The notes beneath the pieces were generated by a model. The model was not told the origin of the DNA and searched no databases. It saw only the letters and a list, made by a program, of their open reading frames with translations. The position numbers and the translations under genes were made by a program. Below are positions 1 to 9,230 of a DNA stretch of 64,000 nt, one piece after another. Origin of the DNA: Mitsuaria sp. WAJ17. Lineage in GTDB: Bacteria > Pseudomonadota > Gammaproteobacteria > Burkholderiales > Burkholderiaceae_C. Numbering within the stretch: the stretch's first letter is position 1; each line of letters starts with the position of its first letter. The stretch is from NCBI RefSeq assembly GCF_014174515.1, contig NZ_JACJUG010000014.1:86332-150331 (forward strand), in the 5' to 3' direction.

Positions 1-74
1 CCGTGTGGTGCGTGGCGACGGACGGGTGCAAGTCCGAACCCATTCCGGCCGCCCGCGGGCACGGAAGAGCGCCT

Positions 75-1127
75 TCAGCTGTTGAGCGCGGTCCTGACGG
101 CTGCGATCTGTGCGGCGGTAACGGTACTGTCGAAGAATGGCGGGAAATTGGGTACCGATTGGCTGGCTTGCGTCAGCAGGGCCAGCCACTCCCCAGCCAA
201 GCCATTTTGGTTCATCCAGGTGGCCAGCTTGACAAGTTCAGCTTCCTTGGCTTCACGGAAATAGGAGTCCAACCAGATGCGCAGCAGTCGTCGTTGTACG
301 GCGGGGCCGACCCGATCCAGGTGGGATCTCAAGAACGTCCGAACTTCTGAAAAGGTCAGTGGAACTGGATCAACGCTCAAGCCTTGGGCACAGTACATGA
401 GCGACTCTGCTTGATCCTGAACCATGCCATCACGAAGATCGATCCAGTCTTGGTCGCCGCCAAGGTCCGCCTGCGCGCAGAACATGGCGGCACTCGTCAT
501 CAGCGACATCCGCTCCCTCACAACAGCCGTTTGCTGAGGGTGGTTGGCGATGGCCTGAAGTCGCGCAAGAGCGTCGAGAATCTTGGCCCGCACTTTTTTT
601 GCGCTGGAAGGGTTCGCCGACCAACAGGACCAGATCTGCTCTAGCGTCCTTTGCCCGAGTTGCAGACAGGGATGCTCAGCCCTCATGGTGGCGAGCGCCG
701 TCAGTTCCTCGGCGAAGAGTTCCTGCGCCGCCCGGCGGACGTCAAACAATCGAACTTCCTTCAGATCCACATCCGACGTATGAAGCGAGAACGAGCGCAC
801 CTTCTTGAGCTGGTACTGCCCGGGTTGCTCCGAAACACTAGCGCTGAGTCTGACCACCGTAGGTTTGCTGGGCGCGCTTTGCCAGGCGAACTGGCCCTGT
901 TCGCCGGTGGGTACCGTGTCGGTGTCCGCTGCCAGGGCGTCCTCGTCAAAGTTGAGCGTGATGAGCGCTTGGCTTGCCTTGGCTCTGGTTGGAGATCCCT
1001 GGTAGGGGTAGATATTGACGAAGCCTTTGGTGCTCACCTCGGCAGCCGAAGGCATTGGCTGGGCCCAGATCAGGAGCTGCAGGACAACAGCGACCCACCA
1101 GGCTTTGCGCCGCCTTATGTTGGGCAT
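75..1127 (-). CDS. secreted protein of unknown function, last gene of the GH25 operon
   Basis: Not a family I recognise. The 350-residue product starts with a basic stretch (RRRK) and a hydrophobic run followed by a plausible signal peptidase site near residues 28-31 (PSAAE), so it should be exported. The rest is mostly helical in character, with a pair of similar short motifs (MFCAQ and MYCAQ) and four scattered cysteines. The ATG at 1127 is preferred over an upstream codon in the same frame because it puts the signal peptide at the N terminus. This start lies inside the last codons of the upstream lipoprotein gene (13 bp overlap), which implies translational coupling and a shared job. The cell location is inferred and the function unknown. 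Confidence 0.7.
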   Translation of the reverse strand: MPNIRRRKAWWVAVVLQLLIWAQPMPSAAEVSTKGFVNIYPYQGSPTRAKASQALITLNFDEDALAADTDTVPTGEQGQFAWQSAPSKPTVVRLSASVSEQPGQYQLKKVRSFSLHTSDVDLKEVRLFDVRRAAQELFAEELTALATMRAEHPCLQLGQRTLEQIWSCWSANPSSAKKVRAKILDALARLQAIANHPQQTAVVRERMSLMTSAAMFCAQADLGGDQDWIDLRDGMVQDQAESLMYCAQGLSVDPVPLTFSEVRTFLRSHLDRVGPAVQRRLLRIWLDSYFREAKEAELVKLATWMNQNGLAGEWLALLTQASQSVPNFPPFFDSTVTAAQIAAVRTALNS

Positions 1128-2359
1128 ACAACCCCCTTCAGCTTGAACTTCTGGTCTTCGAAGACAAAGCCGTTCGGGTTGGCCTTCTTCCAGGCGAGCA
1201 CCGCCGCCGAAGAGCCCACGTCGCACTGGGTCAGCTCCTTGAGGGTGGAACGGATCAATGCTTTGTCGTCGTCGGAGACCTTCTCGGTGCCTGCGTTCTG
1301 CTCCAGCTGGATCAACTCCTCAAGACTGCTCGGATCACGGTTGCGTCGCAGGTTTTCGATGGCGGCAAAGGTCCTGGCACCGTCGTATACCGATTTGCCG
1401 GCAGCTTTGACGGCGGTCAGGTCGGCTTGCTGGGCTGTGCGCAGCAACGTGGTCAGGTAGCTTGATCGTTGCGCCACGATTGCCGGCACGATCGACTGAG
1501 CAATGGAGACAGTCAGCGTCACAACAGGGGCGGCCACCGGACTTCCGTTGGAGTAAATCTGGGTGGTGGCAGGATCCAGGCTGCCCTTGAAACTGGCCCA
1601 ATAACTGCTTGGGTGATCGAGTGGACGACCCACGAGCAGAACCCGGCCCTTGCGTAGCGGTGTGAGGCCTGAGCCGTCGGCCGCCTGAATAGCCTCGTCA
1701 GAATAGAACTGCACCGTATAGTCCAGCAGCTGCGTGTTGGCGCGGCTGGCGATCACCAAGGACGCCGCTTTCATGCCCAGGCTCACCGCAGCCTGGTTGG
1801 CCCCAGGAATCAGGGCGCTGACACCCTGCGCCAAAGTGCCTACCTGCGCGAGTGCGTCACGGGCTTCCTCGTTTTTCTCGGAACTGACGTCCACCACGCG
1901 AATGCGAACGAAAGGGGCGACACGCGAGTCCCAGCGGGGTTCGAAGTGGATGAGCAGGTTGGCGAAATTCAGCGGTTGATCCGCGCGTACGCCCCGCTGA
2001 TACCAGGCGACAACAGGAGCGGACTCGCCACTGCTTGCCGTTCCAACCTCAAGAACGACCGCAATGTCCTTCGTCCCCTTGGCCTGTGACGGTGGCAGCG
2101 TCACGTTGTTAAGGATCAGCGAGAGCGGACTCCCATGAAAGATCATCGACTTTGAATCACTCGTGAGTTGGTCGGCGCGTTTCAATGGATACTGATCGTT
2201 CTCCAAATTTTGCAATACGTAGAAGACCTTGTTGTCGAAGTAGCTGGGTGTATTGATGACGAAGCGGTCACGTTCCTCAAAGCCGGGCTGCCTGGAAGTT
2301 GCGCACCCGACGAAGAGGCACAGGAACAAGGCCATGGATAGTGTTTTGGCTGTCTTCAT
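1115..2359 (-). CDS. lipoprotein of unknown function in the GH25 operon
   Basis: The 414-residue product has a classic lipoprotein signal: a short basic N terminus, a hydrophobic core and a lipobox-like FVGC with the modified cysteine at residue 19. I recognise no domain in the mature part; it looks like mixed beta-rich segments (residues 40-260) followed by helices, and it ends with two further cysteines (one in QCDVG, one two residues from the C terminus). The next gene overlaps its stop codon. About 200 bp separate it from the GH25 gene upstream, and that gap is locally A+T richer than its surroundings, so an internal promoter is possible. It could anchor or inhibit the neighbouring muramidase-like proteins at the membrane, but that is only an inference from position. 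Confidence 0.7.
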   Translation of the reverse strand: MKTAKTLSMALFLCLFVGCATSRQPGFEERDRFVINTPSYFDNKVFYVLQNLENDQYPLKRADQLTSDSKSMIFHGSPLSLILNNVTLPPSQAKGTKDIAVVLEVGTASSGESAPVVAWYQRGVRADQPLNFANLLIHFEPRWDSRVAPFVRIRVVDVSSEKNEEARDALAQVGTLAQGVSALIPGANQAAVSLGMKAASLVIASRANTQLLDYTVQFYSDEAIQAADGSGLTPLRKGRVLLVGRPLDHPSSYWASFKGSLDPATTQIYSNGSPVAAPVVTLTVSIAQSIVPAIVAQRSSYLTTLLRTAQQADLTAVKAAGKSVYDGARTFAAIENLRRNRDPSSLEELIQLEQNAGTEKVSDDDKALIRSTLKELTQCDVGSSAAVLAWKKANPNGFVFEDQKFKLKGVVCPT

Positions 2360-2557
2360 TCGCGTTTCACCTTGACTGGCTTAGAGGGGCTCGTGAGTTG
2401 CCATTGTTTTGATTAAATCGCATTGGCTTCTGGGGGTGTGTGTGGGTGCCTGCATGTCTCGGTGCTATCTGAACTTTCGAAAAATATGCAGCCCTCAGGA
2501 GGGTTGCTATCTGGATTTCAAAAGAAACTCAATGCAGCCATCGGCGGGCTTTGCATT

Positions 2558-3655
2558 TCACTTTGGGTGAAAGGTAATTGGTGGTGGCAAATCATCCCGC
2601 CTCACCCAGTCGGTGCCCGCTTCAGTATTTATTGCGATAGACGGAAACCAGCGATTGATGTCAATGCCTTGGGGTTTCTTTGGGTTGAATCCCTTGGCGC
2701 TCGCAAAGGTCGCTCGATGGGAGTATTGATGGATGACGCAGCGATTTCCGGTCGATAGGAGGCACAAGCGCTGAGCCGATTCGTCGCTGAATATCGATGC
2801 GGCCCTTCTCGACGACGAATAGATCGAATCACCGCCATCAGCAGTCGTGTGCGCGATCCAGACTGGCAGGCCCTTGATGCAGGCATGATCGGCCGGAAGG
2901 GCATAGCGGAGATAGTCCCCATACACGGCGGGCATCGTGTACAAGATGACTGTCAGGTCCGTGTGCCGTTTTTTAACGAGCGTCGTCCATCGGCAAAGTG
3001 CCCTTCCATAGCCGCGACCATATGCGACCCGATGTTCGCGCTGGCTTTGTTTTTCATCTAGCAACTTCTCCTCGATATCAACCGCTATCAGTTTTCCGCG
3101 CATTCCAGCGATTTCGATAGATTGAAGCGCTAGCTGGCTTTGCTCAAGCTGATTCAGGGTTGTTGACGCTGCCTTCTCGGCGATCAATTCGAACTTGGAT
3201 AGGATCTGCTCCAGTTGCTGTGAGCCGTCGCCGGAATCTACGTATTTGTGGGCTCGCCTCAATTCAGTTGGGATTTTGAAATAGACGTAAGGAACTGGTT
3301 TTATGCCGGCCTTCTGCAGTGCTCTATAATGGGTATCGAAGCCGTTGTCCATTCGCACGAAACTGAATTTTCCGCCGCAGGCAGCCATCTTCTCGTGCGT
3401 CACCTCGTTGTAAATGGAGAGATCTGATCCGTGAAGAACATCGAATACCTTGTTCCCTGCGCCAATCAAATCGACGAAGCCATCGACAATGACACCTGAG
3501 TCCGTCGTTCCCCAGACCGCAGGTGCATTGTCGAATTGCCCCGGCGCCTGATATCTTGGACACGGCTTCGGTGACTCCTGGCCGAGGGTACGCCCGGGCA
3601 GGAGCAGCGCAGTCATCATCGCCATCATGAGTCCGATTGTTCGTTTCCATTCCAT
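2558..3655 (-). CDS. secreted GH25-family (lysozyme-like) protein with intact catalytic acids
   Basis: GH25 enzymes cut the beta-1,4 bond between N-acetylmuramate and N-acetylglucosamine in peptidoglycan. This 365-residue protein has a signal peptide (residues 1-25) and, from about residue 70, the landmarks of the GH25 barrel: HGSD with Asp78, the DIE pair (Asp193, Glu195) on its strand, PVWIAHT near residue 265, HQYS near 310 and GIDINRW with Asp332. All four acidic positions usual for the family are present. It is diverged from typical phage or Streptomyces lysozymes and has an extra helical stretch (about residues 140-185) before the catalytic strand. Its ATG lies 3 bp after the stop codon of the second GH25-like gene, so the two are co-transcribed. 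Muramidase activity is inferred, not shown. Confidence 0.72.
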   Translation of the reverse strand: MEWKRTIGLMMAMMTALLLPGRTLGQESPKPCPRYQAPGQFDNAPAVWGTTDSGVIVDGFVDLIGAGNKVFDVLHGSDLSIYNEVTHEKMAACGGKFSFVRMDNGFDTHYRALQKAGIKPVPYVYFKIPTELRRAHKYVDSGDGSQQLEQILSKFELIAEKAASTTLNQLEQSQLALQSIEIAGMRGKLIAVDIEEKLLDEKQSQREHRVAYGRGYGRALCRWTTLVKKRHTDLTVILYTMPAVYGDYLRYALPADHACIKGLPVWIAHTTADGGDSIYSSSRRAASIFSDESAQRLCLLSTGNRCVIHQYSHRATFASAKGFNPKKPQGIDINRWFPSIAINTEAGTDWVRRDDLPPPITFHPK

Positions 3656-3658
3656 GGA

Positions 3659-4789
3659 TCACCTCGAAATGGTTTGCAGCCAAGTGGTGAACTCTTGCTC
3701 TGTGCCGAAGAATCGATCCAGATCCAGGGCCTCATCGCTGTCGAACTGCGCGAAGCCTCCAAACGACGAATACAGTTGAAAGACGCAGCGATTGCGCCCA
3801 TCTGTCCGCAAGCAGAGCGCCTCCTCGACCGCTTTCTGAGCGGCATTGCTAGAGAATCGCTCCCCTGTTTCGGGGAAGTTTGCGATCCAGACCGGAAGGT
3901 CCTTCAAGGCGCAAGGAGCCGCGTCAAAGCCGTAGTCCTTGAAAATGTACGGATAGGTGAACAGCAGCGTCCCCTTGTCATTGAGACTCGGGATCTCCTG
4001 TTTCACTGTTTCGATCCACTTGCATGCGGCCGCAGCATAAATTGGGCCGTACTGTGCCGCATCGCCGGGCTTTCGAACATGAGGCGACACCGCTGCAATG
4101 GTCAGAACGACAGGCAGGAATGGGCGGGAACCTGTTCTCGCTGGATCTTTCCCTTCGAGCGACAAGACCTCCCTAAGCCGTGCAGCGAACAGAGTTGCCT
4201 GACTGGATGCTGATGCCAGCGTCAGCGCTGCCAACCGCGACCATTCGCTTGCCGAAGCGTCAGGCGGCAGATCCAGGAGCGGAACGGTCAGATAGTGGTA
4301 CGGGCCCGGCAGCAGGCCTGAGCCTCGCGCATTGGCCCAGTGCACGCGGTACTCAAGCTCATTGTCCGGAAGAGCTCCTGCCGACAGTCTGATGTAGGCG
4401 AATCGCCCGCCACACTCTTTGATCCGCTTGAAGTCCGCGTGGCTCTGCCACTTTGAGACATCGACGCCATGGACCACGGGAGTCTTGTCAGCCAGCGCGA
4501 CAAATCCTGATGGAACGATGCCGTGATTGAAGGGGTGCCCTCTGGAGTTGCGCCGCCCGGTCTTTACCGGAAACTTCTTGGGTGCCAGTTCAATCGGACA
4601 GCTCGGTGCCCTCTGACTCGGTGCCTGGGCGGCAGGCTTCGACGGCGCTTGCAATGTTGCCGCACCAGACCATCCGCAAAGTACGACGCAGATAAAAGTG
4701 ACCAGTCGCCGGCAATGACGGACGACCCGAGCGGGACGTATGGTGATGCCCTCTAAGCTGGCCAGCTTAATTCCGTACTTAGGGGACAT
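3659..4789 (-). CDS. GH25-like protein lacking the catalytic DxE pair
   Basis: First gene of the operon, 376 residues. A membrane or signal segment (about residues 28-47) is followed by a Pro/Ala-rich linker and a GH25-like domain from residue 107: HGVDVSKWQ with Asp110, AYIRLSAG near 131, PVWIANF near 299, and LDLDRFFG with Asp356. Where family members carry Asp-x-Glu, this protein reads VVLTIAAVSP (residues 227-236), so the proton donor is missing and it is probably a non-catalytic, glycan- or partner-binding version. Among the in-frame ATGs, 4789 has a GAGG at good spacing; 4798 would sit directly against it. An active enzyme paired with a dead paralogue suggests a complex or a regulatory pair (inference). 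Confidence 0.68.
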   Translation of the reverse strand: MSPKYGIKLASLEGITIRPARVVRHCRRLVTFICVVLCGWSGAATLQAPSKPAAQAPSQRAPSCPIELAPKKFPVKTGRRNSRGHPFNHGIVPSGFVALADKTPVVHGVDVSKWQSHADFKRIKECGGRFAYIRLSAGALPDNELEYRVHWANARGSGLLPGPYHYLTVPLLDLPPDASASEWSRLAALTLASASSQATLFAARLREVLSLEGKDPARTGSRPFLPVVLTIAAVSPHVRKPGDAAQYGPIYAAAACKWIETVKQEIPSLNDKGTLLFTYPYIFKDYGFDAAPCALKDLPVWIANFPETGERFSSNAAQKAVEEALCLRTDGRNRCVFQLYSSFGGFAQFDSDEALDLDRFFGTEQEFTTWLQTISR

Positions 4790-5651
4790 TGGATTCATCC
4801 TCGACTGGCAGGTCACCGGCGGCTATCAGCAGGCGCTGAAGGGTCCACTGGAGTCGAGGAATGCTATTTTTCTGGCCGCGCAGTGGCATCCTAAAGAGTG
4901 AGTATTGACGCGCAGCTGCTTACAGAGCTACCCGGTCGGCTGATTCGAAGGGGTGAGTCCTCTTGCTCAGTTGGCTGAGATCCGGCAGTCGCCCGACTGT
5001 GCGGCTATCAAGCCCTCGATTGGTGGCATGAAAGCGCGCGCAGCCTGACCCAGCACTCAGGAGCTCAAGCGGCAGGCCCAGGTGCCGGAAGCGCCTTTGC
5101 TTGAGCCCACTTGCTGTTCGGCGCGGCTCCCGGCGGGGTAATGCAGATCAGCAACTGCTGGCGAGCCCAGGCGTCCCTCAGCGCGTCGGTGCGCGTGTCT
5201 GGACCGTCGCACCGGCCTCATGCCCACTGGCTGCTCAATACCGTCGAAGGCGGACAGACGAATCCAGTGTTGCTGAACGCGGCCGCTGCAACTGGCCTGT
5301 CCAGCGTGAATGCGGCTGAGGCCCCCGTCATGAGGCAGGCCGACCAGTTCGTGCTCAAGCAATGCGCCACCGCTCATGGTGCGCTGACGCCCTTGGGACC
5401 AGCGGCAGTGGGACCAGGCGACCAGGCGGCTATGGGGTCAGGGATACCATCAATCCGGAGGTGTCGAGGGTTCGCCACGACGCCGAGCTCTGCCGCCAGG
5501 ATGCGGTAGAGCGTGCGCAGCAGGATTTCCGGCATGGCGGCGCGGGCCACCGCCTGCGTCGATGCTGTCACAAATGATTGCAGCGAGCGCCCAGCCCCCC
5601 TGCTTCAATGCCAGCCGGAGACGCGACACCTCTCGTCGCGCGGAGTCAGCC
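4790..5651. other. gene-poor stretch upstream of the GH25 operon
   Basis: About 860 bp without a convincing gene. Open frames of 60-130 codons exist on both strands but none has a good ribosome binding site, a recognisable domain or consistent codon use. A minus-strand fragment near 5374-5571 contains a protein-like stretch ([16 protein letters not shown]) that could be a remnant, but I cannot name a parent. The promoter of the GH25 operon should lie just above 4800; no clear -35/-10 pair was found. Confidence 0.5.
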
Positions 5652-6926
5652 ATGCGCAGCCACAAGATCAAGCGGGCGGGTCAGATCTGCCTGCTGGCCA
5701 GTTCCATCGCCCTGTCGGCTTGCGGCGGAGGCGGTGGCGCCGACACGCCCTCGCCGGCGCCCACACCCACGCCTACGCCTACGCCTGCGCCTACGCCTAC
5801 GCCTGCGCCTGCGCCTACACCCACACCCACACCCACACCCACACCCACGCCCACGCCCACGCCCACGCCCACGCCCAGCGCCGCCCCCCAGCTCGGCGGC
5901 TGCGAGCTCTTCCCCGCCACCGCGGTCTTCAACACCCGCATCGACGACGTGCAGCGCTTTCCAGTTCACGCCAGCAGCGCCACCTGGATCGCCACCATCG
6001 GCACGACGCGGGCCTTCCATCCGGACTGGGGGACGAACGAGAACCCGCAGCAGACGGCCGACTACTACGGCATTCCCTACAACGTGGTGGACGGCAGCAG
6101 TGCGGCTGCCACGACGAGCTGGCCGACGGTGAACTTCAACCCGACCGATCCGCGTGCCGGCAGCGGCGACAGCGCGCCCGACGAGAGCGACTGCGCGGCG
6201 CCTGCGGTGAACGGCTATGCCCTGGTGCGCGACTGCACCACGCTGCCCGCGGCCAACCGGCGCTTCCCCTTCCCGCGCGACGACCTGCTCAAGGCCGAGG
6301 GCGGCGCCTGCAACGACGCGCGGCAATGCGGTGACCGCCACGTCCTCATCGTCGAGCAAGGCAACTGCCGGCTGTGGGAGAGCTACGCCAGCTACCAGCT
6401 GGGCGGCCAGTGGTACGCCTACTCCACCGCCGCCTGGGACCTGAAGAGCCACGCCCTGCGCCCCGACACCTGGACCTCGGGCGATGCCGCCGGCCTGCCT
6501 CTGCTGCCCCTGCTGGCGCGCGCCGCCGAGGCCAGCGCGGGGGAGATCCGCCACGCCTTGCGCGTCACCCTGCGCGACAGCGTCATGGCCCGCAGCCACG
6601 TCTGGCCCGCCCGCCACCACGCTGGTGGCGACACCCCGGGCGGCGTTCCCTTCGGCGCCGTGCTGCGCCTGAAGGCCGGCTTTACGCCGCCGGCCTCCTG
6701 GAGCGCCCAAGCCAAGGCCCTGGCCTTGGCCATGCAGCGCTACGGCCTCTACGTGGCCGACATCGGGTCCGACCTCTATGTGCAGGGCGAGCCCAGCGCG
6801 CAGTGGCAGGACGCGACGATCTCGCAGCTCAAGACACTCAAGGCCTCGGACTTCGAGTTCGTGGACCTGGGTGCCATCACCCGCGACAGCCGCTTTCGCG
6901 GAGACTCCCTCCAGGCGAGCTGGTAG
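5652..6926 (+). CDS. lipoprotein with a Pro-Thr repeat linker and a conserved secreted domain of unknown function
   Basis: Exported 424-residue lipoprotein: basic start, hydrophobic core and LSAC lipobox with Cys24, then five glycines. Residues about 33-77 are an almost pure Pro-Thr/Pro-Ala linker encoded by hexanucleotide repeats, which would hold the globular part away from the membrane. The domain after it begins [17 protein letters not shown] and contains pairs of cysteines likely to form disulfides. The motif order (F-x-x-x-x-x-FNTRID, a P-x-H, then W-x-x-x-IG) is familiar from uncharacterised secreted proteins of soil bacteria; I cannot assign a reaction. An earlier in-frame start at 5562 is rejected because it would bury the lipoprotein signal. 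It stands alone, with no operon partner close by. Confidence 0.75.
   Translation: MRSHKIKRAGQICLLASSIALSACGGGGGADTPSPAPTPTPTPTPAPTPTPAPAPTPTPTPTPTPTPTPTPTPTPSAAPQLGGCELFPATAVFNTRIDDVQRFPVHASSATWIATIGTTRAFHPDWGTNENPQQTADYYGIPYNVVDGSSAAATTSWPTVNFNPTDPRAGSGDSAPDESDCAAPAVNGYALVRDCTTLPAANRRFPFPRDDLLKAEGGACNDARQCGDRHVLIVEQGNCRLWESYASYQLGGQWYAYSTAAWDLKSHALRPDTWTSGDAAGLPLLPLLARAAEASAGEIRHALRVTLRDSVMARSHVWPARHHAGGDTPGGVPFGAVLRLKAGFTPPASWSAQAKALALAMQRYGLYVADIGSDLYVQGEPSAQWQDATISQLKTLKASDFEFVDLGAITRDSRFRGDSLQASW
5749..5884 (+). repeat. CCNACN hexanucleotide array coding for the Pro-Thr linker
   Basis: Degenerate tandem array of units such as cctacg, cctgcg, cacacc and cacgcc that reads Pro-Thr or Pro-Ala in the coding frame. 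The 3' half (5817-5877) is the most regular. Being in multiples of 6 bp, copy-number change would lengthen or shorten the linker without breaking the frame. Confidence 0.85.
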
Positions 6927-7084
6927 ACGCTGCGGGGCGCGCCCGTGCAGGCGCGAAGGGCTGTGGTCGATGGGGCTGCGGTCGATGGGTCGTCTCTCGG
7001 GCAGGGGCTTGCCTGAGGGCGCTGCAGCGCATGCGCAGAAGCTGACGCCTGTGTGGTCGAGGGGCGTGCCTGCAGGCTGGCCGA

Positions 7085-7702
7085 TCAGCCCTTGTCCCGG
7101 GGCTTGACGAGGTGGATGGCTTCCCCGCGTGCCAGCATGGCGACCAGTTGGGCGATGCGCCTGGAGCGGGTCTCGGGCTTCACGGCGGTCTGGATGCGCC
7201 ACAGCACGGCGTAGCGATGGCTGGCATTGAGGGTCGCGAAGAAGGCCTGGGCTTCAGGCGCAGCCTCGAGCGCTGCCCGCAGGTCCTCGGGCACCACGGA
7301 TGTGCGCGCGCCGTCATAGGCCCGCGCCCAGCGCCCATCGGCCTGGGCGGTCTCGACCTGCGCGAGGCCCGGGGGCTGCATGCGGCCGGCCACGATCAGT
7401 GCGGCCACCTTCTCGACATTGACCTTGGACCAGATGCTGCGCGGTCGCCGCGGCGTGAAGCGCTGGAGATAGTGATGGTCGTCCAGGCTCTTCTTCTGCC
7501 CGTCGATCCAGCCCCAGCACAGGGCGATCTCCACCGCCTCGGCGTAGCTGACGCTGGGGCCGGGCGCGCCGCGCTTGGCGATCTGCAGCCAGAGGCCGTC
7601 AGACGCGGCGTGATGCTTGCGGAGCCAGGTCTCGAAGGTCTGGGCGGTCTTGAACAGGACCGGCGCGGCTTCGGCTTGACGGGCGGGCTGGGTGGCATTC
7701 AT
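7085..7702 (-). CDS. YdeI/OmpD-associated family protein
   Basis: The 205-residue product matches the YdeI family: an N-terminal block with FETWLRKHH and DGLWLQIAK, the diagnostic CWGWIDGQKK near residue 68, RRPRSIWSK, and a C-terminal helical tail with RSRRIAQLVAMLARGE. The family is small, cytoplasmic and of uncertain function; E. coli YdeI has been linked to resistance to cationic peptides. The start at 7702 is chosen because homologues begin close to this point and the 21 residues upstream in frame look non-coding. Single gene; its upstream neighbour on the same strand is the secreted metallo-beta-lactamase-fold gene 81 bp away. Confidence 0.8.
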   Translation of the reverse strand: MNATQPARQAEAAPVLFKTAQTFETWLRKHHAASDGLWLQIAKRGAPGPSVSYAEAVEIALCWGWIDGQKKSLDDHHYLQRFTPRRPRSIWSKVNVEKVAALIVAGRMQPPGLAQVETAQADGRWARAYDGARTSVVPEDLRAALEAAPEAQAFFATLNASHRYAVLWRIQTAVKPETRSRRIAQLVAMLARGEAIHLVKPRDKG

Positions 7703-7783
7703 CGTCGACGAGTGTGCCGCAGTGCCATGCGACGGACCGCTGACTTCAGATCTCCCGCGCAGCACCGGGTCCTGCCGCGCCCC

Positions 7784-9169
7784 TCAGAGCGCGCGGCGCC
7801 GCAGACCCAGCGACTGTCTCACGTCGTCGGCACTCGCTGCGCGCCCATGCACGCCCAGCACGCGCTGCGGCTCCAGCCCGGCCTGATGCAGCGCCTGGCT
7901 CAGCTCCTCAGTGCCCTCGAAGGCCGGCGGCACCGGCCCCTGCTCGGGTGCATAGAACAGGTCGCCGTGGAAGACGGAGCGGCTGGTGGCGTCCCAGGCC
8001 ACCAGCATGTCCTCAGCATGGCTGCTCGTGACGGGCAGCAGGCGCAGGGGCCGGCCGCCCAGCTCGATCGCCAGGGCCAGCCGGACCTCCTCGGCGCGCT
8101 CGGCCTGCGCGGCACCGTGCTGCCGGGCCAGGGCCTGGCGGCCGCCCCGCCCGACGAAGAGCCGGGTGCCGGCTTCCAGATAGGCGGGCAGCCCCGCGCA
8201 GTGGTCGCGATGTCCGTGCGAGAGCACTACCGCGGCGATGGGCAGCCCCGGCGCCGTGCGCTCGATCAAGGCGCGCACCCGGGCGCCTTCCTCGCGGCTC
8301 ACCGGCGTGTCGAAGACCACCACACCCTGGGGGCCGACGATGAAGTGGTTGTGGTAGCGCGAGGCCACGCCTTCGACGCGGTAGACCCCCGGCGCCAGGC
8401 CTTCGGCGCGCAGCTCGCCGGTGGGCGTCTGAGGCTCATAGCCGGCGGGCATGGGCGGGCGGGTGCTGGATGGCTCCACGGCATCGGCCCGCTGCAGCTG
8501 CCAGCGCTGGATGCGCCGCTCGCCTGTGTAGACCTCGATCTCGGCGGCTTGCAGGCCGCGCTCGTCATGAGCGCCGAGGTAGACGTAGCGTAGCGCTCCC
8601 TGACGCACTTCCAGCAGCCGGCCCTGGGCGCCGGACCAGCGCAGCTGCAGTTCGCGGCCGGCGGGATCGCGCAGGGTCTGCTGCCAGTGGCCCTGCTGCT
8701 CCTGCACTGCGGTAAGCGGCGTGGACTGGCGCAGCAGCTCCTCGGGGAACCACAGCAGCTGGTCGGCGAGGTGCTGGCGGGCCGTCTGGGCATCCACGGC
8801 CTGGATGGCCGTGCCGTCCCGCCAGCCCATGAGATCGATCCGCTGCGCGCCCTGGGCATTGCCTGTCTCCCGGTAGCGGAACACGATATCGCCGGGAAAG
8901 CGACTCTCCGTCTCCAGCCGGAAGTGCCCGTCGCGGGCCAGCCAGAGCGTCTGCCGTGCCGGCACCGGCACGGAGGCGTCACCCGGATGCGCCGCCTGTT
9001 CGCGCGCGAGCAGCTCCCCGTGCATCTGCAGCTGCCAGGCCTCCGGTTCGGTGCCCGGCGCGGCATTGGCCGCCCCCACGGCGGCAAACCCGAGGGCCAG
9101 CGGCAGTGCCAGGCGCCGCCAACCGGACGGGCGCGACCTTGCGCCGCTGCGCGAGCAGCGAGATGTCAT
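7784..9169 (-). CDS. secreted metallo-beta-lactamase-fold hydrolase
   Basis: 461 residues with a Sec signal peptide (basic SGWRR, then a hydrophobic stretch ending in ANAA). The first 230 residues resemble a periplasmic beta-rich domain. The C-terminal half is a metallo-beta-lactamase fold: VVLSHGHRDHCAG carries the HxHxDH dinuclear metal motif near residue 317, followed by TSSHAEDMLV and a final GVHG. This type is a general hydrolase group; a substrate cannot be read from the sequence and beta-lactam cleavage should not be assumed. The start is well supported by GGAGG six bases before the ATG at 9169. It appears to be monocistronic; the upstream region holds the tandem intergenic repeat. Confidence 0.82.
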   Translation of the reverse strand: MTSRCSRSGARSRPSGWRRLALPLALGFAAVGAANAAPGTEPEAWQLQMHGELLAREQAAHPGDASVPVPARQTLWLARDGHFRLETESRFPGDIVFRYRETGNAQGAQRIDLMGWRDGTAIQAVDAQTARQHLADQLLWFPEELLRQSTPLTAVQEQQGHWQQTLRDPAGRELQLRWSGAQGRLLEVRQGALRYVYLGAHDERGLQAAEIEVYTGERRIQRWQLQRADAVEPSSTRPPMPAGYEPQTPTGELRAEGLAPGVYRVEGVASRYHNHFIVGPQGVVVFDTPVSREEGARVRALIERTAPGLPIAAVVLSHGHRDHCAGLPAYLEAGTRLFVGRGGRQALARQHGAAQAERAEEVRLALAIELGGRPLRLLPVTSSHAEDMLVAWDATSRSVFHGDLFYAPEQGPVPPAFEGTEELSQALHQAGLEPQRVLGVHGRAASADDVRQSLGLRRRAL

Positions 9170-9230
9170 GGTGATCCTCCCTGAATTGTTCGCGCAGTGT
9201 CGCGGCCCGGTCCCACCCTCCAGGAAGTCA

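Noticed and set aside
1..74. Sequence resembling part of a group II intron or structured RNA (gacgggtgcaagtccg).
   Set aside because: Only one short stem-loop-like element is visible at the window edge; no domain V, no intron-encoded protein and no flanking exon signal.
4956..5000. tRNA-like D-arm sequence (gctcagttggctgag).
   Set aside because: No anticodon arm, T-arm or acceptor pairing can be found around it.
5646..7202. A 518-codon minus-strand frame across the lipoprotein gene.
   Set aside because: The protein would be mostly Gly/Arg/Val repeats; the plus-strand lipoprotein has a signal peptide, lipobox and family motifs.
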